64,000 nucleotides of DNA from the NCBI RefSeq assembly GCF_947496995.1, contig NZ_CANMFD010000006.1, positions 142,542 to 206,541 on the forward strand, read 5' to 3'. Position 1 is the first letter of the stretch, and each line of letters begins with the position of its first letter. The notes under the pieces are model-generated. The model did not search any database. It was not told where the DNA came from and saw only the letters and a program-made list of their open reading frames with translations. Below are positions 36,240 through 45,035 of this stretch, one piece after another. The translations under genes and the position numbers were made by a program. The DNA comes from an uncultured Roseibium sp. (GTDB lineage: Bacteria; Pseudomonadota; Alphaproteobacteria; Rhizobiales; Stappiaceae).

Positions 36240-37154
36240 ATGAGCGGGACTTCAGACAGCGGTCTCTTCGAAGCCGCCCGTCCGCGCCTTCTGGGCCTGG
36301 CCTACCGCATGCTGGGCTCCATGGCGGATGCGGAAGATGCGGTTCAGGACACTTTCGTCAAATGGCAGAGTGTCGAGAAGGCGTCGATCGTCAACGCCGA
36401 TGCCTTCCTGACGGCGGTCTGCACCAATCGCTGTCTGGACCTGTTGAAATCCGCCCACAGGAAACGGGTCGACTATGTCGGCCCGTGGATCCCCGAACCG
36501 CTTCACATCGAGGCGGAGGCAACGCCCGAAGGGGACCTGGACCGTGCGCAGTCGCTGACGACCGCTTTCTTGCTGCTGCTGGAGCGTCTCAGCCCGAAAG
36601 AGCGCGCGGCCTACCTGCTTCGGGAGGTCTTCGCCAAACCCTATGAAGAGGTTGCGGCGGCGCTGGGCATCAGCGAAACGGCCTGTCGCCAGCTTGTCTC
36701 GCGGGCCGGCAAACACATTCAGGACCCGGCGTCTCGCTTCGTGCCGTCGCCCGACCATCAGCAGCGCATGCTGGGTGCCTTCATGACGGCACTGGAAAGC
36801 GGCTCCACCGAGCAACTCAGCGGGCTCCTGGCGGAAAGCGTTCAGTTCCGGTCCGACGGCGGCGGCAAGGCAACGGCCCTGGGGCGTGTCCTGGAAGGTC
36901 GGGACGGCGTTGCAAAATATGTTGCGCGAATCATGTCCCGGCTCTGGGGCGGCGGTCCGGTTGAACCTTGCAACATCAACGGATTGAAGGGGTTTCTCCT
37001 GCTGGAGGACTCGCGCGTCGTGACCGCACTGACGCTCGGCTACGACGGCGATGGCCGCATCGACCGGATCTTCATTATCCGCAACCCGGACAAGCTCAAG
37101 CGGATCACAAGCCCGCTGCGGCACGACCCCGCCAGTGGCGCTCTCTGGCAATAA
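36240..37154 (+). CDS. ECF41-family RNA polymerase sigma factor
   Basis: A 304-residue ECF factor: sigma region 2 (residues 10-75), sigma 4 (106-165) and a SnoaL-like C-terminal domain that regulates it in place of an anti-sigma factor. The three signature motifs are here with small changes: W-I-P-E-P (83-87), D-G-G-G-K (206-210) and N-P-D-K-L (282-286). There is no anti-sigma gene. The pair with the CMD gene, set between dctBD and dctPQM, looks like an independent unit with its own signal. Confidence 0.93.
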   Translation: MSGTSDSGLFEAARPRLLGLAYRMLGSMADAEDAVQDTFVKWQSVEKASIVNADAFLTAVCTNRCLDLLKSAHRKRVDYVGPWIPEPLHIEAEATPEGDLDRAQSLTTAFLLLLERLSPKERAAYLLREVFAKPYEEVAAALGISETACRQLVSRAGKHIQDPASRFVPSPDHQQRMLGAFMTALESGSTEQLSGLLAESVQFRSDGGGKATALGRVLEGRDGVAKYVARIMSRLWGGGPVEPCNINGLKGFLLLEDSRVVTALTLGYDGDGRIDRIFIIRNPDKLKRITSPLRHDPASGALWQ

Positions 37155-37174
37155 GCCGCATCCTGTGCTCCCAG

Positions 37175-37225
37175 ATGTGTCGATTTCGACACATGGACGC
37201 TCTGACATGCGTCGCAAACGACCCA
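37175..37225. promoter_or_regulatory. inverted repeats upstream of dctPQM (likely DctD sites)
   Basis: TGTGTCGATTTCGACACA (37176-37193) is a perfect 8-base inverted repeat around TT, extended by one A/T pair. A weaker copy with the same GTCG/CGAC core lies at 37208-37225 (TGCGTCG, CAAA, CGACCCA). Both are 90-140 bases upstream of the sigma-54 promoter, the normal distance for enhancer sites of NtrC-family activators. Confidence 0.7.
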
Positions 37226-37312
37226 TCTTCTGCATAACGAACCACATTAGGTGTTCAGGCAACACTTTGTTAATCTGCGGAAACAGGGGCTTTTCCGGAC
37301 GGCGGAAGCACT

Positions 37313-37327
37313 TGGCACGGCTATTGC
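37313..37327 (+). promoter_or_regulatory. sigma-54 (-24/-12) promoter of dctPQM
   Basis: TGGCAC at 37313-37318 and TTGC at 37324-37327, with five bases between, match the -24/-12 consensus. It lies 76 bases upstream of dctP and downstream of the palindromic enhancer-like sites. Confidence 0.8.
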
Positions 37328-37402
37328 GATGAATGCGCCGACCAGCCACCGTGCTGTCCGGTCCGAACGGCCGTCATTCCGAAATGTCTGGGAGGACATC
37401 CG

Positions 37403-38410
37403 ATGAAAAAATTCGTTCTCGCCGCTGCAACTGCGGCGACTTTCGCGCTTTCCGCCAATGCCTACGCGGCAGATTCCTGCGATGACGGCGAAATCGTCAT
37501 CAAGTTCAGCCACGTGGTTGCCGCAACCGGTCACCCGAAGGGCGACGCCGCCACGATGCTGGCCGACCGCGTCAACAGCGAAATGGACGGCAAGGCCTGC
37601 ATGCAGGTGTTCGCCAACTCGCAGCTCTTCGACGACGACAAGGTGATGGAAGCCCTGCTTCTCGGCGACGTTCAGCTTGCCGCACCGTCCTTGTCCAAGT
37701 TCGAAGCCTACACGCTGAAGTTCCGCCTGTTCGACCTGCCGTTCCTGTTCCAGGATCTGAACGCCGTCGAGCGCTTCACCACAGGTCCGGACGGCAAGGA
37801 GCTTCTGGGCTCCATGACCGACTACGGCTTTCTCGGGCTCGGTTACTGGAGCTCGGGCCTGAAGCAGTTCTCGGCCAACAAACCGCTTCTTCTGCCCTCC
37901 GATGCTGAAGGCCTGAAGTTCCGCGTGCAGACCTCCGACGTCGCGGTCGCCATGATCGAAGCCATGGGCGCCAATGCTCAGAAACTGGCCTTCAAGGAAG
38001 TCTATGGCGCGCTGCAGACCGGTGTGGTGGACGGTCAGGAAAACTCCTGGTCCAACATCTATACGCAGAAGTTCTTCGAGGTTCAGGACGGCATCTCGGA
38101 AACCAACCACCAGCTGCTGGCCTACCTGCTCGTCACTTCCGACGAGTGGCTGAACAGCCTGGAGCCTGACGTTCGCGAGCAGTTCCTGACCATCGTCGAG
38201 GAAGTCACTTCCAAGGCAAACGGCGCTGTTGCCGAAAAGGAAATGGCCAACCGGGCGCGCATCCTCGAAGCCGGTTCCACCATCCGTGAACTCAGCCCCG
38301 AACAGCGCAAGGCCTGGGTCGATGCGATGAAGCCGGTCTGGGAAAAGTTCGAAGGTGATATCGGCAAGGAGTTGATCGACTCCGCCGTTGCATCCAACAA
38401 CGCCAGCTGA
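37403..38410 (+). CDS. dctP: C4-dicarboxylate TRAP binding protein
   Basis: A 335-residue periplasmic protein with a signal peptide ending A-Y-A-A. The K-F-S-H-V-V-A start, the R-V-Q-T-S segment with the carboxylate-binding arginine, and V-D-G-Q-E-N-S-W-S-N-I-Y-T-Q-K-F are strongly DctP-like. It should bind malate, succinate or fumarate for the DctQM permease. Regulation by the upstream DctB/DctD pair through sigma-54 is supported by the promoter region. Confidence 0.94.
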   Translation: MKKFVLAAATAATFALSANAYAADSCDDGEIVIKFSHVVAATGHPKGDAATMLADRVNSEMDGKACMQVFANSQLFDDDKVMEALLLGDVQLAAPSLSKFEAYTLKFRLFDLPFLFQDLNAVERFTTGPDGKELLGSMTDYGFLGLGYWSSGLKQFSANKPLLLPSDAEGLKFRVQTSDVAVAMIEAMGANAQKLAFKEVYGALQTGVVDGQENSWSNIYTQKFFEVQDGISETNHQLLAYLLVTSDEWLNSLEPDVREQFLTIVEEVTSKANGAVAEKEMANRARILEAGSTIRELSPEQRKAWVDAMKPVWEKFEGDIGKELIDSAVASNNAS

Positions 38411-38434
38411 TCTCGGATCGCAATCAAACTCGGG

Positions 38435-38464
38435 AGGGCCGGCGGGAATATCCTGTCCGGCCCT
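38435..38464 (+). promoter_or_regulatory. intercistronic stem-loop after dctP
   Basis: AGGGCCGG (38435-38442) pairs with CCGGCCCT (38457-38464), followed by TCTTTC. It may act as a partial terminator that keeps DctP more abundant than the membrane subunits, like the stem-loop between modA and modB. Confidence 0.6.
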
Positions 38465-38541
38465 TCTTTCAAAGTCCTGCCGCCGCAGAAAACGCGGCCA
38501 CGGAAGTGCACAAGGGCCGGTAGGCCTGTTGGGGGGAACGC

Positions 38542-39162
38542 ATGCAACGCGTCGACAATTGGGTCACGCGCTTCGAGGAAGGTGTCCTGGCCTTTCTCCT
38601 GGCGGCGATGACCATCGTATCCTTCACCCAGGTGGTGGCGCGGTACGGGTTCAATTCCGGTTGGACCGGAGCCCTGGAATTCACACGCATCCTGTTTGCC
38701 TGGTTGATCCTGTTCGGCATGAGCTACGGCGTCAAGATCGGATCGCATCTGGGCGTCGATGCGATCATCCGCCTGTTCCCCAAACCGATGTTCCGCGTGG
38801 TTGCCGTCTTCGGTGCGCTGTGCGGGGCCATCTATGCCCTCACCCTGTTGCATTCCGAATGGCTGCATGTTTTCGGGCTGAACACCCGCGGCGGTGCCAT
38901 CGACTACTGGCAGAAGATGTACAAGATCGGCATCGGCCTGGACGATCTGCGCTATCCGCAGGCCATCATCGAGAATTTCGGCACCCAGGAACGCGTCCAG
39001 CGCTGGATTGCCTATCTGATCCTTCCCATCGGGCTGGCTCTGTTCCTGTTTCGCTGCCTTCAGGCGGCCTGGCAGATTATCACCGGCGAACGCGAGATGA
39101 TGATCGCCGCACACGAGGCGGAAGAACTCGTTGCGGAAAACAAAGACATTCTGAAGGACTGA
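38542..39162 (+). CDS. dctQ: TRAP transporter small permease
   Basis: A 206-residue protein with four hydrophobic helices; the first is followed by Q-V-V-A-R-Y-G-F, a DctQ landmark. The hydrophilic central segment (about 111-148) is longer than in minimal DctQ proteins and is usual for the C4-dicarboxylate subgroup. GGGGGGAACGC precedes the start. It scaffolds DctM and lies ten bases upstream of it. Confidence 0.92.
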   Translation: MQRVDNWVTRFEEGVLAFLLAAMTIVSFTQVVARYGFNSGWTGALEFTRILFAWLILFGMSYGVKIGSHLGVDAIIRLFPKPMFRVVAVFGALCGAIYALTLLHSEWLHVFGLNTRGGAIDYWQKMYKIGIGLDDLRYPQAIIENFGTQERVQRWIAYLILPIGLALFLFRCLQAAWQIITGEREMMIAAHEAEELVAENKDILKD

Positions 39163-39172
39163 GGCGGGACCG

Positions 39173-40576
39173 ATGGAAGCTGCAATTCTCTTTATCCTCG
39201 TCCTCGGGCTTTTGTTCCTGGGCGTACCTATCGCCATTTCGCTGGGCCTTTCGAGCGTCCTGGCGATTGCCTTTTTCTCCAACGACTCGATCTCGTCGGT
39301 GGCCCTGCAGCTGTTCACGGCGTCGCAGAACTACACCCTTCTGGCGATCCCGTTCTTCATCCTGGCCTCCGCCTTCATGTCGACCGGCGGTGTCGCCCGG
39401 CGCATCATCCGCTTCGCGATTGCCTGCGTCGGCCATATTCGCGGCGGTCTGGCCATCGCCGCGGTCTTCTCCTGCATGCTGTTTGCGGCGCTGTCCGGTT
39501 CGTCTCCGGCCACCGTGGTCGCCATCGGCACGATCGCAATCGCCGGCATGCGCCAGGTCGGCTACACCAAGGAATTCGCCGCCGGTGTCATTGCCAATGC
39601 TGGAACGCTCGGCATCCTGATCCCGCCGTCCATCGTCATGGTGGTCTATTCCGCCGCGACCGACGTGTCCGTCGGCCGGATGTTCCTGGCCGGGGTGATC
39701 CCGGGCATCGTGGCCGGCCTGATGCTGATGATCGCCATCTACGTCAACGCGCGCATCAAGAACATGCCGAAGCAGCCCTTTGCCGGTATGAGCGAGATTC
39801 TCGGCGCTGCCGGCGAAGCCGCCTTCGGGCTGCTGCTCATCGTGATCATTCTGGGCGGCATCTACGGGGGCATCTTCACACCGACCGAAGCCGCTGCCGT
39901 CGCTGCTGTCTACGCGTTCCTGATCGCGATTTTCATCTATCGCGACATGGGTCCGCTCAAGGATGTGCCGATGCGCAAGGACGGCGAGTCCATAGTGTCC
40001 GCGATCGTCCGCAATGTCCTGCTGACAGTGATCTACTTCTTTCCGGGCTGCTTCCATGCAGACACGAAGAAAGTGCTGATCGACGCCGCGAAAACGACGA
40101 TCATGCTGATGTTCATCATCGTCAATGCGCTGCTCTTCGCCCACGTTCTGACGTCCGAGCGGATCCCGCAGGCGATCACCGACTGGATGATCGGTGCCGG
40201 GTTCAACTGGTTCACCTTCCTGATCGCGGTCAACATTCTGCTGTTGATTGGCGGCCAGTTCATGGAACCGTCGGGCCTGCTGCTGATCGTGGCGCCGGTG
40301 GTGTTTCCGATCGGCATGGAACTCGGCGTCGATCCGGTTCATCTCGGCATCATCATGGTGGTGAACATGGAAATCGGCATGATCACGCCACCCATCGGGC
40401 TGAACCTGTTCGTGACCTCGGGAATAACGGGAATGAGTCTGGTGCAGGTCGTCCGGGCGGCGGCGCCCTTCGTGATGATCCTGTTCGTGTTCCTGATCCT
40501 GATCACCTATGTCCCTGCCATCTCCACCTGGCTTCCCTACAGCCTGATGGGACCGGAGATCGTCACAAACCGCTAG
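39173..40576 (+). CDS. dctM: TRAP transporter large permease
   Basis: A 467-residue permease with about 12-14 membrane segments in two inverted halves. Conserved stretches include G-V-P-I-A-I-S-L-G, A-L-S-G-S-S-P-A-T-V and G-M-I-T-P-P-I-G-L-N-L-F. It couples sodium entry to dicarboxylate uptake. An insert around residues 255-310 (D-G-E-S-I through F-H-A-D-T-K-K) is hydrophilic and makes it longer than the shortest family members, as in other DctM of this type. Confidence 0.94.
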   Translation: MEAAILFILVLGLLFLGVPIAISLGLSSVLAIAFFSNDSISSVALQLFTASQNYTLLAIPFFILASAFMSTGGVARRIIRFAIACVGHIRGGLAIAAVFSCMLFAALSGSSPATVVAIGTIAIAGMRQVGYTKEFAAGVIANAGTLGILIPPSIVMVVYSAATDVSVGRMFLAGVIPGIVAGLMLMIAIYVNARIKNMPKQPFAGMSEILGAAGEAAFGLLLIVIILGGIYGGIFTPTEAAAVAAVYAFLIAIFIYRDMGPLKDVPMRKDGESIVSAIVRNVLLTVIYFFPGCFHADTKKVLIDAAKTTIMLMFIIVNALLFAHVLTSERIPQAITDWMIGAGFNWFTFLIAVNILLLIGGQFMEPSGLLLIVAPVVFPIGMELGVDPVHLGIIMVVNMEIGMITPPIGLNLFVTSGITGMSLVQVVRAAAPFVMILFVFLILITYVPAISTWLPYSLMGPEIVTNR

Positions 40577-40655
40577 GAATGCGGAGCACTGACAACTTCA
40601 AGCGGCGGGCCCTCGGGTCCGCCGTTTTCTATTGCTGACACAGACACTCAATTCG

Positions 40656-40740
40656 TCATCAACTCTGTTGAGAGAACCGAGAGCCTGAGTCCCGCTCTCG
40701 GTTGTCACCCCGGCCAAGCGCAGCGCTGAGCCGAGATGAC
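40656..40740. repeat. second copy of an 85-base dispersed repeat
   Basis: From TCATCAACTCTGTTGA to GAGCCGAGATGAC this matches the reverse complement of 17397-17482 over most positions. It also contains an internal hairpin (ACCGAGAGC with GCTCTCGGT, 40676-40702). It lies in the 310-base gap after dctM, which otherwise holds the terminator of the next minus-strand gene. Confidence 0.75.
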
Positions 40741-40827
40741 GATGGGAAGGCTGACTTTGTCATCGGTCTGCAACGGATGTGCTTGCGTACGCCGTTTTCA
40801 CATGTCGAGGGCGCTCCTTGTCGCCAA

Positions 40828-40854
40828 CAAAAAACCGGCCCCACATGGGGCCGG
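40828..40854 (-). terminator. intrinsic terminator of the SCP2-like gene
   Basis: On the minus strand CCGGCCCC pairs with GGGGCCGG around ATGT (40835-40854), followed by a run of T (A-run 40828-40834 on the plus strand). It lies 33 bases beyond the SCP2-like stop codon and has the classical form. Confidence 0.88.
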
Positions 40855-40886
40855 CTGAAACCGTGTCTGCGTTTTGGCGCGAGGTC

Positions 40887-41168
40887 TTAAACGATGCTGC
40901 CGAGTTTCATCGCGACACTCATGTCGCCTTCCACCTGCATCTTGCCGCCCATGAAGGCGGCGGTCGGGTTGAGGTCGCCGGACAGGAGGTCGTCCAGGTC
41001 TTCGGCGCTCATCTTGATGGTGCAGTCGGCTTCCTGGTCCTCGTTGGACACCTTGGAGCCCTGCAGATATATGATGCCGGTCTCGCCAAGATCGAACTTG
41101 ACGCTTTCTTCAATGCCGCCATCCGCAACTTTCGCACGGACACCTTCGGTAAGCTTTTCCAGGGACAT
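40887..41168 (-). CDS. SCP2 sterol-binding domain protein
   Basis: A 93-residue stand-alone SCP2 domain with the D-C-T-I-K-M-S-A-E-D-L core and G-K-M-Q-V-E-G-D-M-S-V-A-M-K-L terminus. Such proteins bind fatty acyl chains or sterol-like lipids in a hydrophobic tunnel and may carry acyl-CoA. GGGAGAAGACAG precedes the ATG at 41168, and the frame is open further upstream without homology. A strong terminator follows the gene, so it is probably a monocistronic unit. Confidence 0.9.
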   Translation of the reverse strand: MSLEKLTEGVRAKVADGGIEESVKFDLGETGIIYLQGSKVSNEDQEADCTIKMSAEDLDDLLSGDLNPTAAFMGGKMQVEGDMSVAMKLGSIV

Positions 41169-41351
41169 CTGTCTTCTCCCGTTTGAATGAGGCGTAGGCC
41201 CCTTGTTGCTTCCTTGAAGCATGCCGTTTACGTAATCGTCAAGTGTGAAATTCGTATCGCTGCCCGTTCGCCCAAGGCAAGTCAAAGCCGAGGTGGGCGA
41301 GCGGGCGAAGGGCGCGTCCCGGCTCGGTGTCCGGGCCAGATCGGTGCCAGA

Positions 41352-43151
41352 TCAGTGATTGTCACGCGGCAGTCCCCTGGTATGCGCCACATCCTGATAT
41401 TTCACCGCCGGTTCCAGAACCATGCCCTTGTCGAACTGGCCGATCATGGCACGTTGGATTTCCTGCCAGGGGGTCTGGCTTTCGGCAACCTTGAACCCGC
41501 CGGCGGCCTCCAGGTCGGTGCGTCGCTGCTCCAGCTCCTCGTCGGAGATCAGGATATTGGCGGTTCCCTTGCGCAGGTCGATCCGCACCGGATCGCCGGT
41601 TTTCAGAAGCGCCAGCCCGCCCATTGCGGCAGCCTCCGGAGAGGCGTTCAGGATCGATGGCGAACCGGAGGTTCCGGACTGGCGGCCGTCGCCGATACAG
41701 GGCAGCGAAGTGATGCCGCGCTTGATCAGCGCCGTCGGCGGCTGCATGTTGACGACTTCCGCACCACCCGGATAGCCGATCGGTCCCGTTCCGCGGATGA
41801 ACAGCATGCAGTGTTCGTCGATGCCGAGATCAGGATTGTCGATATTGTGGTGATAATCCTCCGGTCCCTCGAAAACGATGGCCCGGCCCTCGAAGGCTTC
41901 CGGATCGTCCGGGTTGGAGAGATAGCGGTTGCGGAATTCTTCCGAAATCACGCTGGTCTTCATGATCGCGCTGTCGAAGAGATTGCCCTTCAGGTTGATG
42001 AAGCCGGCGTGTTCCTTCAGCGGCTTGTCATAGGGTTTGATCACATCCGGCAGGTCGGTGGTGATGCCCTGGCAGTTCTCGCCCATCGATTTGCCGTTGG
42101 CGGTGACCGCGTCCGGATGCGGCAGCTTGCCGTGGCGCATCAGTTCGGCGACGACGGCCGGCACGCCGCCGGCATGAAAATAATCCTCGCCGAGATACTC
42201 CCCGGCCGGCTGCAGGTTGACCAGCAGCGGAATGTCATGGCCCAGGCGTTGCCAGTCGTCATTGTCGAGCGCGACGCCAAGATGACGGGCAATGCCGTTC
42301 AGATGGATCGGCGCGTTGGTCGACCCGCCGATGGCCGAGTTGACGACAATGGCGTTTTCGAACGCCTCGCGGGTCATGATGTCCGACGGTTTGCGGTCCT
42401 CGTGAACCATGTCGACGATACGTTTGCCGGTCTGGTAGGAGATCGCGCCGCGCTCCCGGTAAGGAGCCGGGATCGCCGCCGCGCCGGGAAGCTGCATTCC
42501 GAGCGCCTCGGCCAGCGAATTCATCGTGGTGGCCGTGCCCATGGTGTTGCAATATCCGACGGAGGGCGCCGAGGAGGAGACGAGATCCATAAAGCCTTCA
42601 TAGTCGATCTCGCCGGCGGCAAGCATCTCGCGGGCTTTCCAGACGATGGTCCCCGACCCGGTACGCTCGCCCTTGTGCCAGCCGTTCAGCATCGGGCCGA
42701 CGGACAGCGCGATTGCAGGAATATTGACGGTTGCCGCGGCCATCAGGCAGGCCGGCGTTGTCTTGTCACAGCCGATGGTCAGCACGACGCCGTCGATCGG
42801 GTAGCCGTAAAGCAGTTCCACAAGGCCGAGATAGGCAAGGTTCCGGTCGAGGGTCGCTGTCGGACGCTTGCCGGTTTCCTGGATCGGATGCACCGGGAAT
42901 TCGAACGCGATGCCACCCGCCTCGCGGATGCCTTCACGCACGCGCTTGGCAAGTTCCAGATGATGGCGGTTGCACGGGGAGAGGTCGGACCCGGTCTGGG
43001 CAATTCCGATGATCGGCTTGCCGGATTGCAGCTCTTCACGGGTGATGCCGAAATTGAGATAGCGCTCGACATAAAGCGCGGTCATGCCCGGGTTGTCCGG
43101 ATTGTTGAACCAGGCCGCGGACCGCAGCTTCGGTTGTTTGGTGTCGCTCAT
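41352..43151 (-). CDS. IlvD/Edd family sugar-acid dehydratase
   Basis: A 599-residue iron-sulfur dehydratase. The G-C-D-K-T-T-P-A motif, the C-N-R-H-H-L segment and [10 protein letters not shown] provide the cluster cysteines. They place the protein with the arabonate, xylonate and related sugar-acid dehydratases more than with dihydroxy-acid dehydratase. It makes a 2-keto-3-deoxy acid from its substrate. No aldolase, transporter or regulator of a sugar-acid pathway is adjacent. A long inverted repeat lies just upstream. Confidence 0.9.
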   Translation of the reverse strand: MSDTKQPKLRSAAWFNNPDNPGMTALYVERYLNFGITREELQSGKPIIGIAQTGSDLSPCNRHHLELAKRVREGIREAGGIAFEFPVHPIQETGKRPTATLDRNLAYLGLVELLYGYPIDGVVLTIGCDKTTPACLMAAATVNIPAIALSVGPMLNGWHKGERTGSGTIVWKAREMLAAGEIDYEGFMDLVSSSAPSVGYCNTMGTATTMNSLAEALGMQLPGAAAIPAPYRERGAISYQTGKRIVDMVHEDRKPSDIMTREAFENAIVVNSAIGGSTNAPIHLNGIARHLGVALDNDDWQRLGHDIPLLVNLQPAGEYLGEDYFHAGGVPAVVAELMRHGKLPHPDAVTANGKSMGENCQGITTDLPDVIKPYDKPLKEHAGFINLKGNLFDSAIMKTSVISEEFRNRYLSNPDDPEAFEGRAIVFEGPEDYHHNIDNPDLGIDEHCMLFIRGTGPIGYPGGAEVVNMQPPTALIKRGITSLPCIGDGRQSGTSGSPSILNASPEAAAMGGLALLKTGDPVRIDLRKGTANILISDEELEQRRTDLEAAGGFKVAESQTPWQEIQRAMIGQFDKGMVLEPAVKYQDVAHTRGLPRDNH

Positions 43152-43180
43152 GAAGCCTCTTCCCTCAACTGAATCGGTTT

Positions 43181-43330
43181 GGGGTGGGGACTCATAAATG
43201 AAGATGAAATGGCTTCACCCAGGGATCATAGGCGTGCCTGACCGGTCAGAAAGTCCGCTCATCGCCCGCGTCGGGACGGTATCCCGCCATTTCCGAGGCC
43301 ACTTCGCCTGCATTTATGAGTTCACACCCC
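43181..43330. repeat. 150-base element bounded by 20-base inverted repeats
   Basis: GGGGTGGGGACTCATAAATG (43181-43200) and the complement of 43311-43330 agree at 18 of 20 positions, with 11 of these (ACTCATAAATG) in a perfect run. The 110 bases between have no coding potential. It could be paired operators for looping at the dehydratase promoter or a small non-autonomous mobile element. Six-base CGGTTT copies flank it (43175-43180, 43337-43342), but offset from the repeat ends. Confidence 0.6.
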
Positions 43331-43445
43331 GGGTCACGGTTTCATCGCTATATGCAAATCCATGACCTGAACAGTGCAGGGTGGATAAACACCAGTGTTC
43401 TTGCGCTGTAAAGGCGCTGACCGCGCAATTCGGTTCGGCGGGAAA

Positions 43446-45035
43446 TTATTCGGCTTCGAACACCAGGCCTTCTGCATCGTGACGGGCGGTGGCAAGCCTT
43501 CGACCGGTGTCGGCGACAGAGAATCGGGCGAAAGCCCAGAGGATCGCAAGGCAGAGAGCAAACAGCATCGGCGCGACGGAAAACGGCAGGAGGAAGCAGG
43601 CGCCGCAAAGTCCGGCCAGCGCCCAGATCCCGATCAGAAGCCGTCTGGCGTGCAGGGCAAGCAGGTTGCGGCGCATGGCAAGAGCCTTGAGGGCCGGAAA
43701 CGCTCCGATGTCGTCGGTGTTGCTGACGGCAATCGGCGCGGTCTCGTCCTGCTCTTCAGTCGGAGCAGTGCAATCCCTGAGTTCAAGGGCGGTGCGGTCC
43801 TGCGAGAGTGTGAGCACGAGCGGGTTCTGCAGCCGGGCTCTGGAGACGGCGTCCCGGGCGGTTTCGCCGGGCCTGGGATCATCGAGGAGTTCCAGGCCGA
43901 GCATGTCGCCAAGCGCTTTACGGGTCTTCTGGCTGTCGCCGCTGAAAAGCCAGGGAACCAGTCCTTCCGACCGCAGGGCGAGACCTGCAACACCCGCGTC
44001 TTGGCGCAGCGTCCCCTCAAGGCCGAGCACGCCGACAACCCTGCCGCCGACAGCAACGCGCAGGACCGTCTTGCCGTCCGCTTCCAGCGAGCGGGCAATG
44101 GCATCGGCGGTGAAACTGTCGATCTTGAGCCGGTTGAGCAGAGCGGTGGTGCCGATCACCACCGTCTGGCCGCCCAGAAGGGCAACCACACCGAGACCCG
44201 GCTCCGGCTCGAAACGGTCCGGCGCTCTGACCGCTACATGCCACTGCTCGGCCAGTTGGCGCAGAGCGACGGCGACCGGGTGGCTCGACTGGGCTTCGGC
44301 CGAGGCGGCGACGGCAAGCAGCGTCTTTGGTTCGTTGTCGAAAGCCATCACGTTGGTGACCATCAGGTCGGGACCGGACATAACCGCCGACTTGTCGATG
44401 ACGATATCCCGGGCTCTTGCGATCCGTGTGAATGCGCCCTGGCCGAGATCGCGCGCTCCGGCAGCCATCGCAGCCTCGTGGAACACCTTGTCCGCGAAGG
44501 CATTGATCCCGTCGATCAGGTGCGGCCAGGAGAGCAGCAGTGCAGCCGCCATCGCAGGGGGCACCATGGCCGGATCGACGACCCACCAGACCACAGCCGT
44601 TCCGGTCGTGAGCAGGAGCGACCACACGGCTTCCCGCACACCGTTCCTGTCACCCCGGGGGGGAAGCAGGGCAACGCCGAAGGAACGCAATGTCATCATG
44701 AATGCCGCGCAGATCGCCGGGGCGCTGGCAAGGTCGGTCGCGATGCCGGCATGCAGTAGCAGAACCGTAAATCCCAGAAGTAGGGAACTCGTGGCGACAG
44801 TCATCAGGGTGAGCGGGCGGCCGATCAAGCAATTCATGGAGAAAGACAGCGCAAGCAGCGAGAAAATCGAAGAAAACATGCCGAAAAACAGGGCGCTGAA
44901 TTTTTCAAAAATCAGGATCGGCTGGTCGGGCGCGTCGTTTCCCAAGGACATCGCGCTCATTGCAAAAACCAGAAAGACCACCGAAGTCCCCGAGAAAAGA
45001 AACCAGAGTGTTGAAGTAAAAGATTTTTTCGGCAT
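43446..45035 (-). CDS. degenerate P-type ATPase-like HAD membrane protein
   Basis: A 529-residue protein related to P1B metal ATPases but with altered catalytic sites. Order: about four N-terminal helices, two more helices, then I-V-I-D-K-S-A-V-M-S-G (211-221) where a pump has D-K-T-G-T-L-T, S-S-H-P-V-A-V-A-L (250-258) of the nucleotide domain, and W-L-F-S-G-D-S-Q-K-T (362-371) in place of T-G-D. The G-D-G-x-N-D hinge motif is missing, as is the C-P-C metal motif in the membrane. A final helix pair ends the protein. The phosphorylatable Asp214 is kept. No metallochaperone is nearby. Not a simple truncation: the order is preserved and the frame is open. Confidence 0.75.
   Translation of the reverse strand: MPKKSFTSTLWFLFSGTSVVFLVFAMSAMSLGNDAPDQPILIFEKFSALFFGMFSSIFSLLALSFSMNCLIGRPLTLMTVATSSLLLGFTVLLLHAGIATDLASAPAICAAFMMTLRSFGVALLPPRGDRNGVREAVWSLLLTTGTAVVWWVVDPAMVPPAMAAALLLSWPHLIDGINAFADKVFHEAAMAAGARDLGQGAFTRIARARDIVIDKSAVMSGPDLMVTNVMAFDNEPKTLLAVAASAEAQSSHPVAVALRQLAEQWHVAVRAPDRFEPEPGLGVVALLGGQTVVIGTTALLNRLKIDSFTADAIARSLEADGKTVLRVAVGGRVVGVLGLEGTLRQDAGVAGLALRSEGLVPWLFSGDSQKTRKALGDMLGLELLDDPRPGETARDAVSRARLQNPLVLTLSQDRTALELRDCTAPTEEQDETAPIAVSNTDDIGAFPALKALAMRRNLLALHARRLLIGIWALAGLCGACFLLPFSVAPMLFALCLAILWAFARFSVADTGRRLATARHDAEGLVFEAE

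Noticed and set aside
41187..43172. 661-codon plus-strand frame opposite the dehydratase
   Set aside because: Antisense to a well-defined IlvD/Edd protein, with no recognisable domain.
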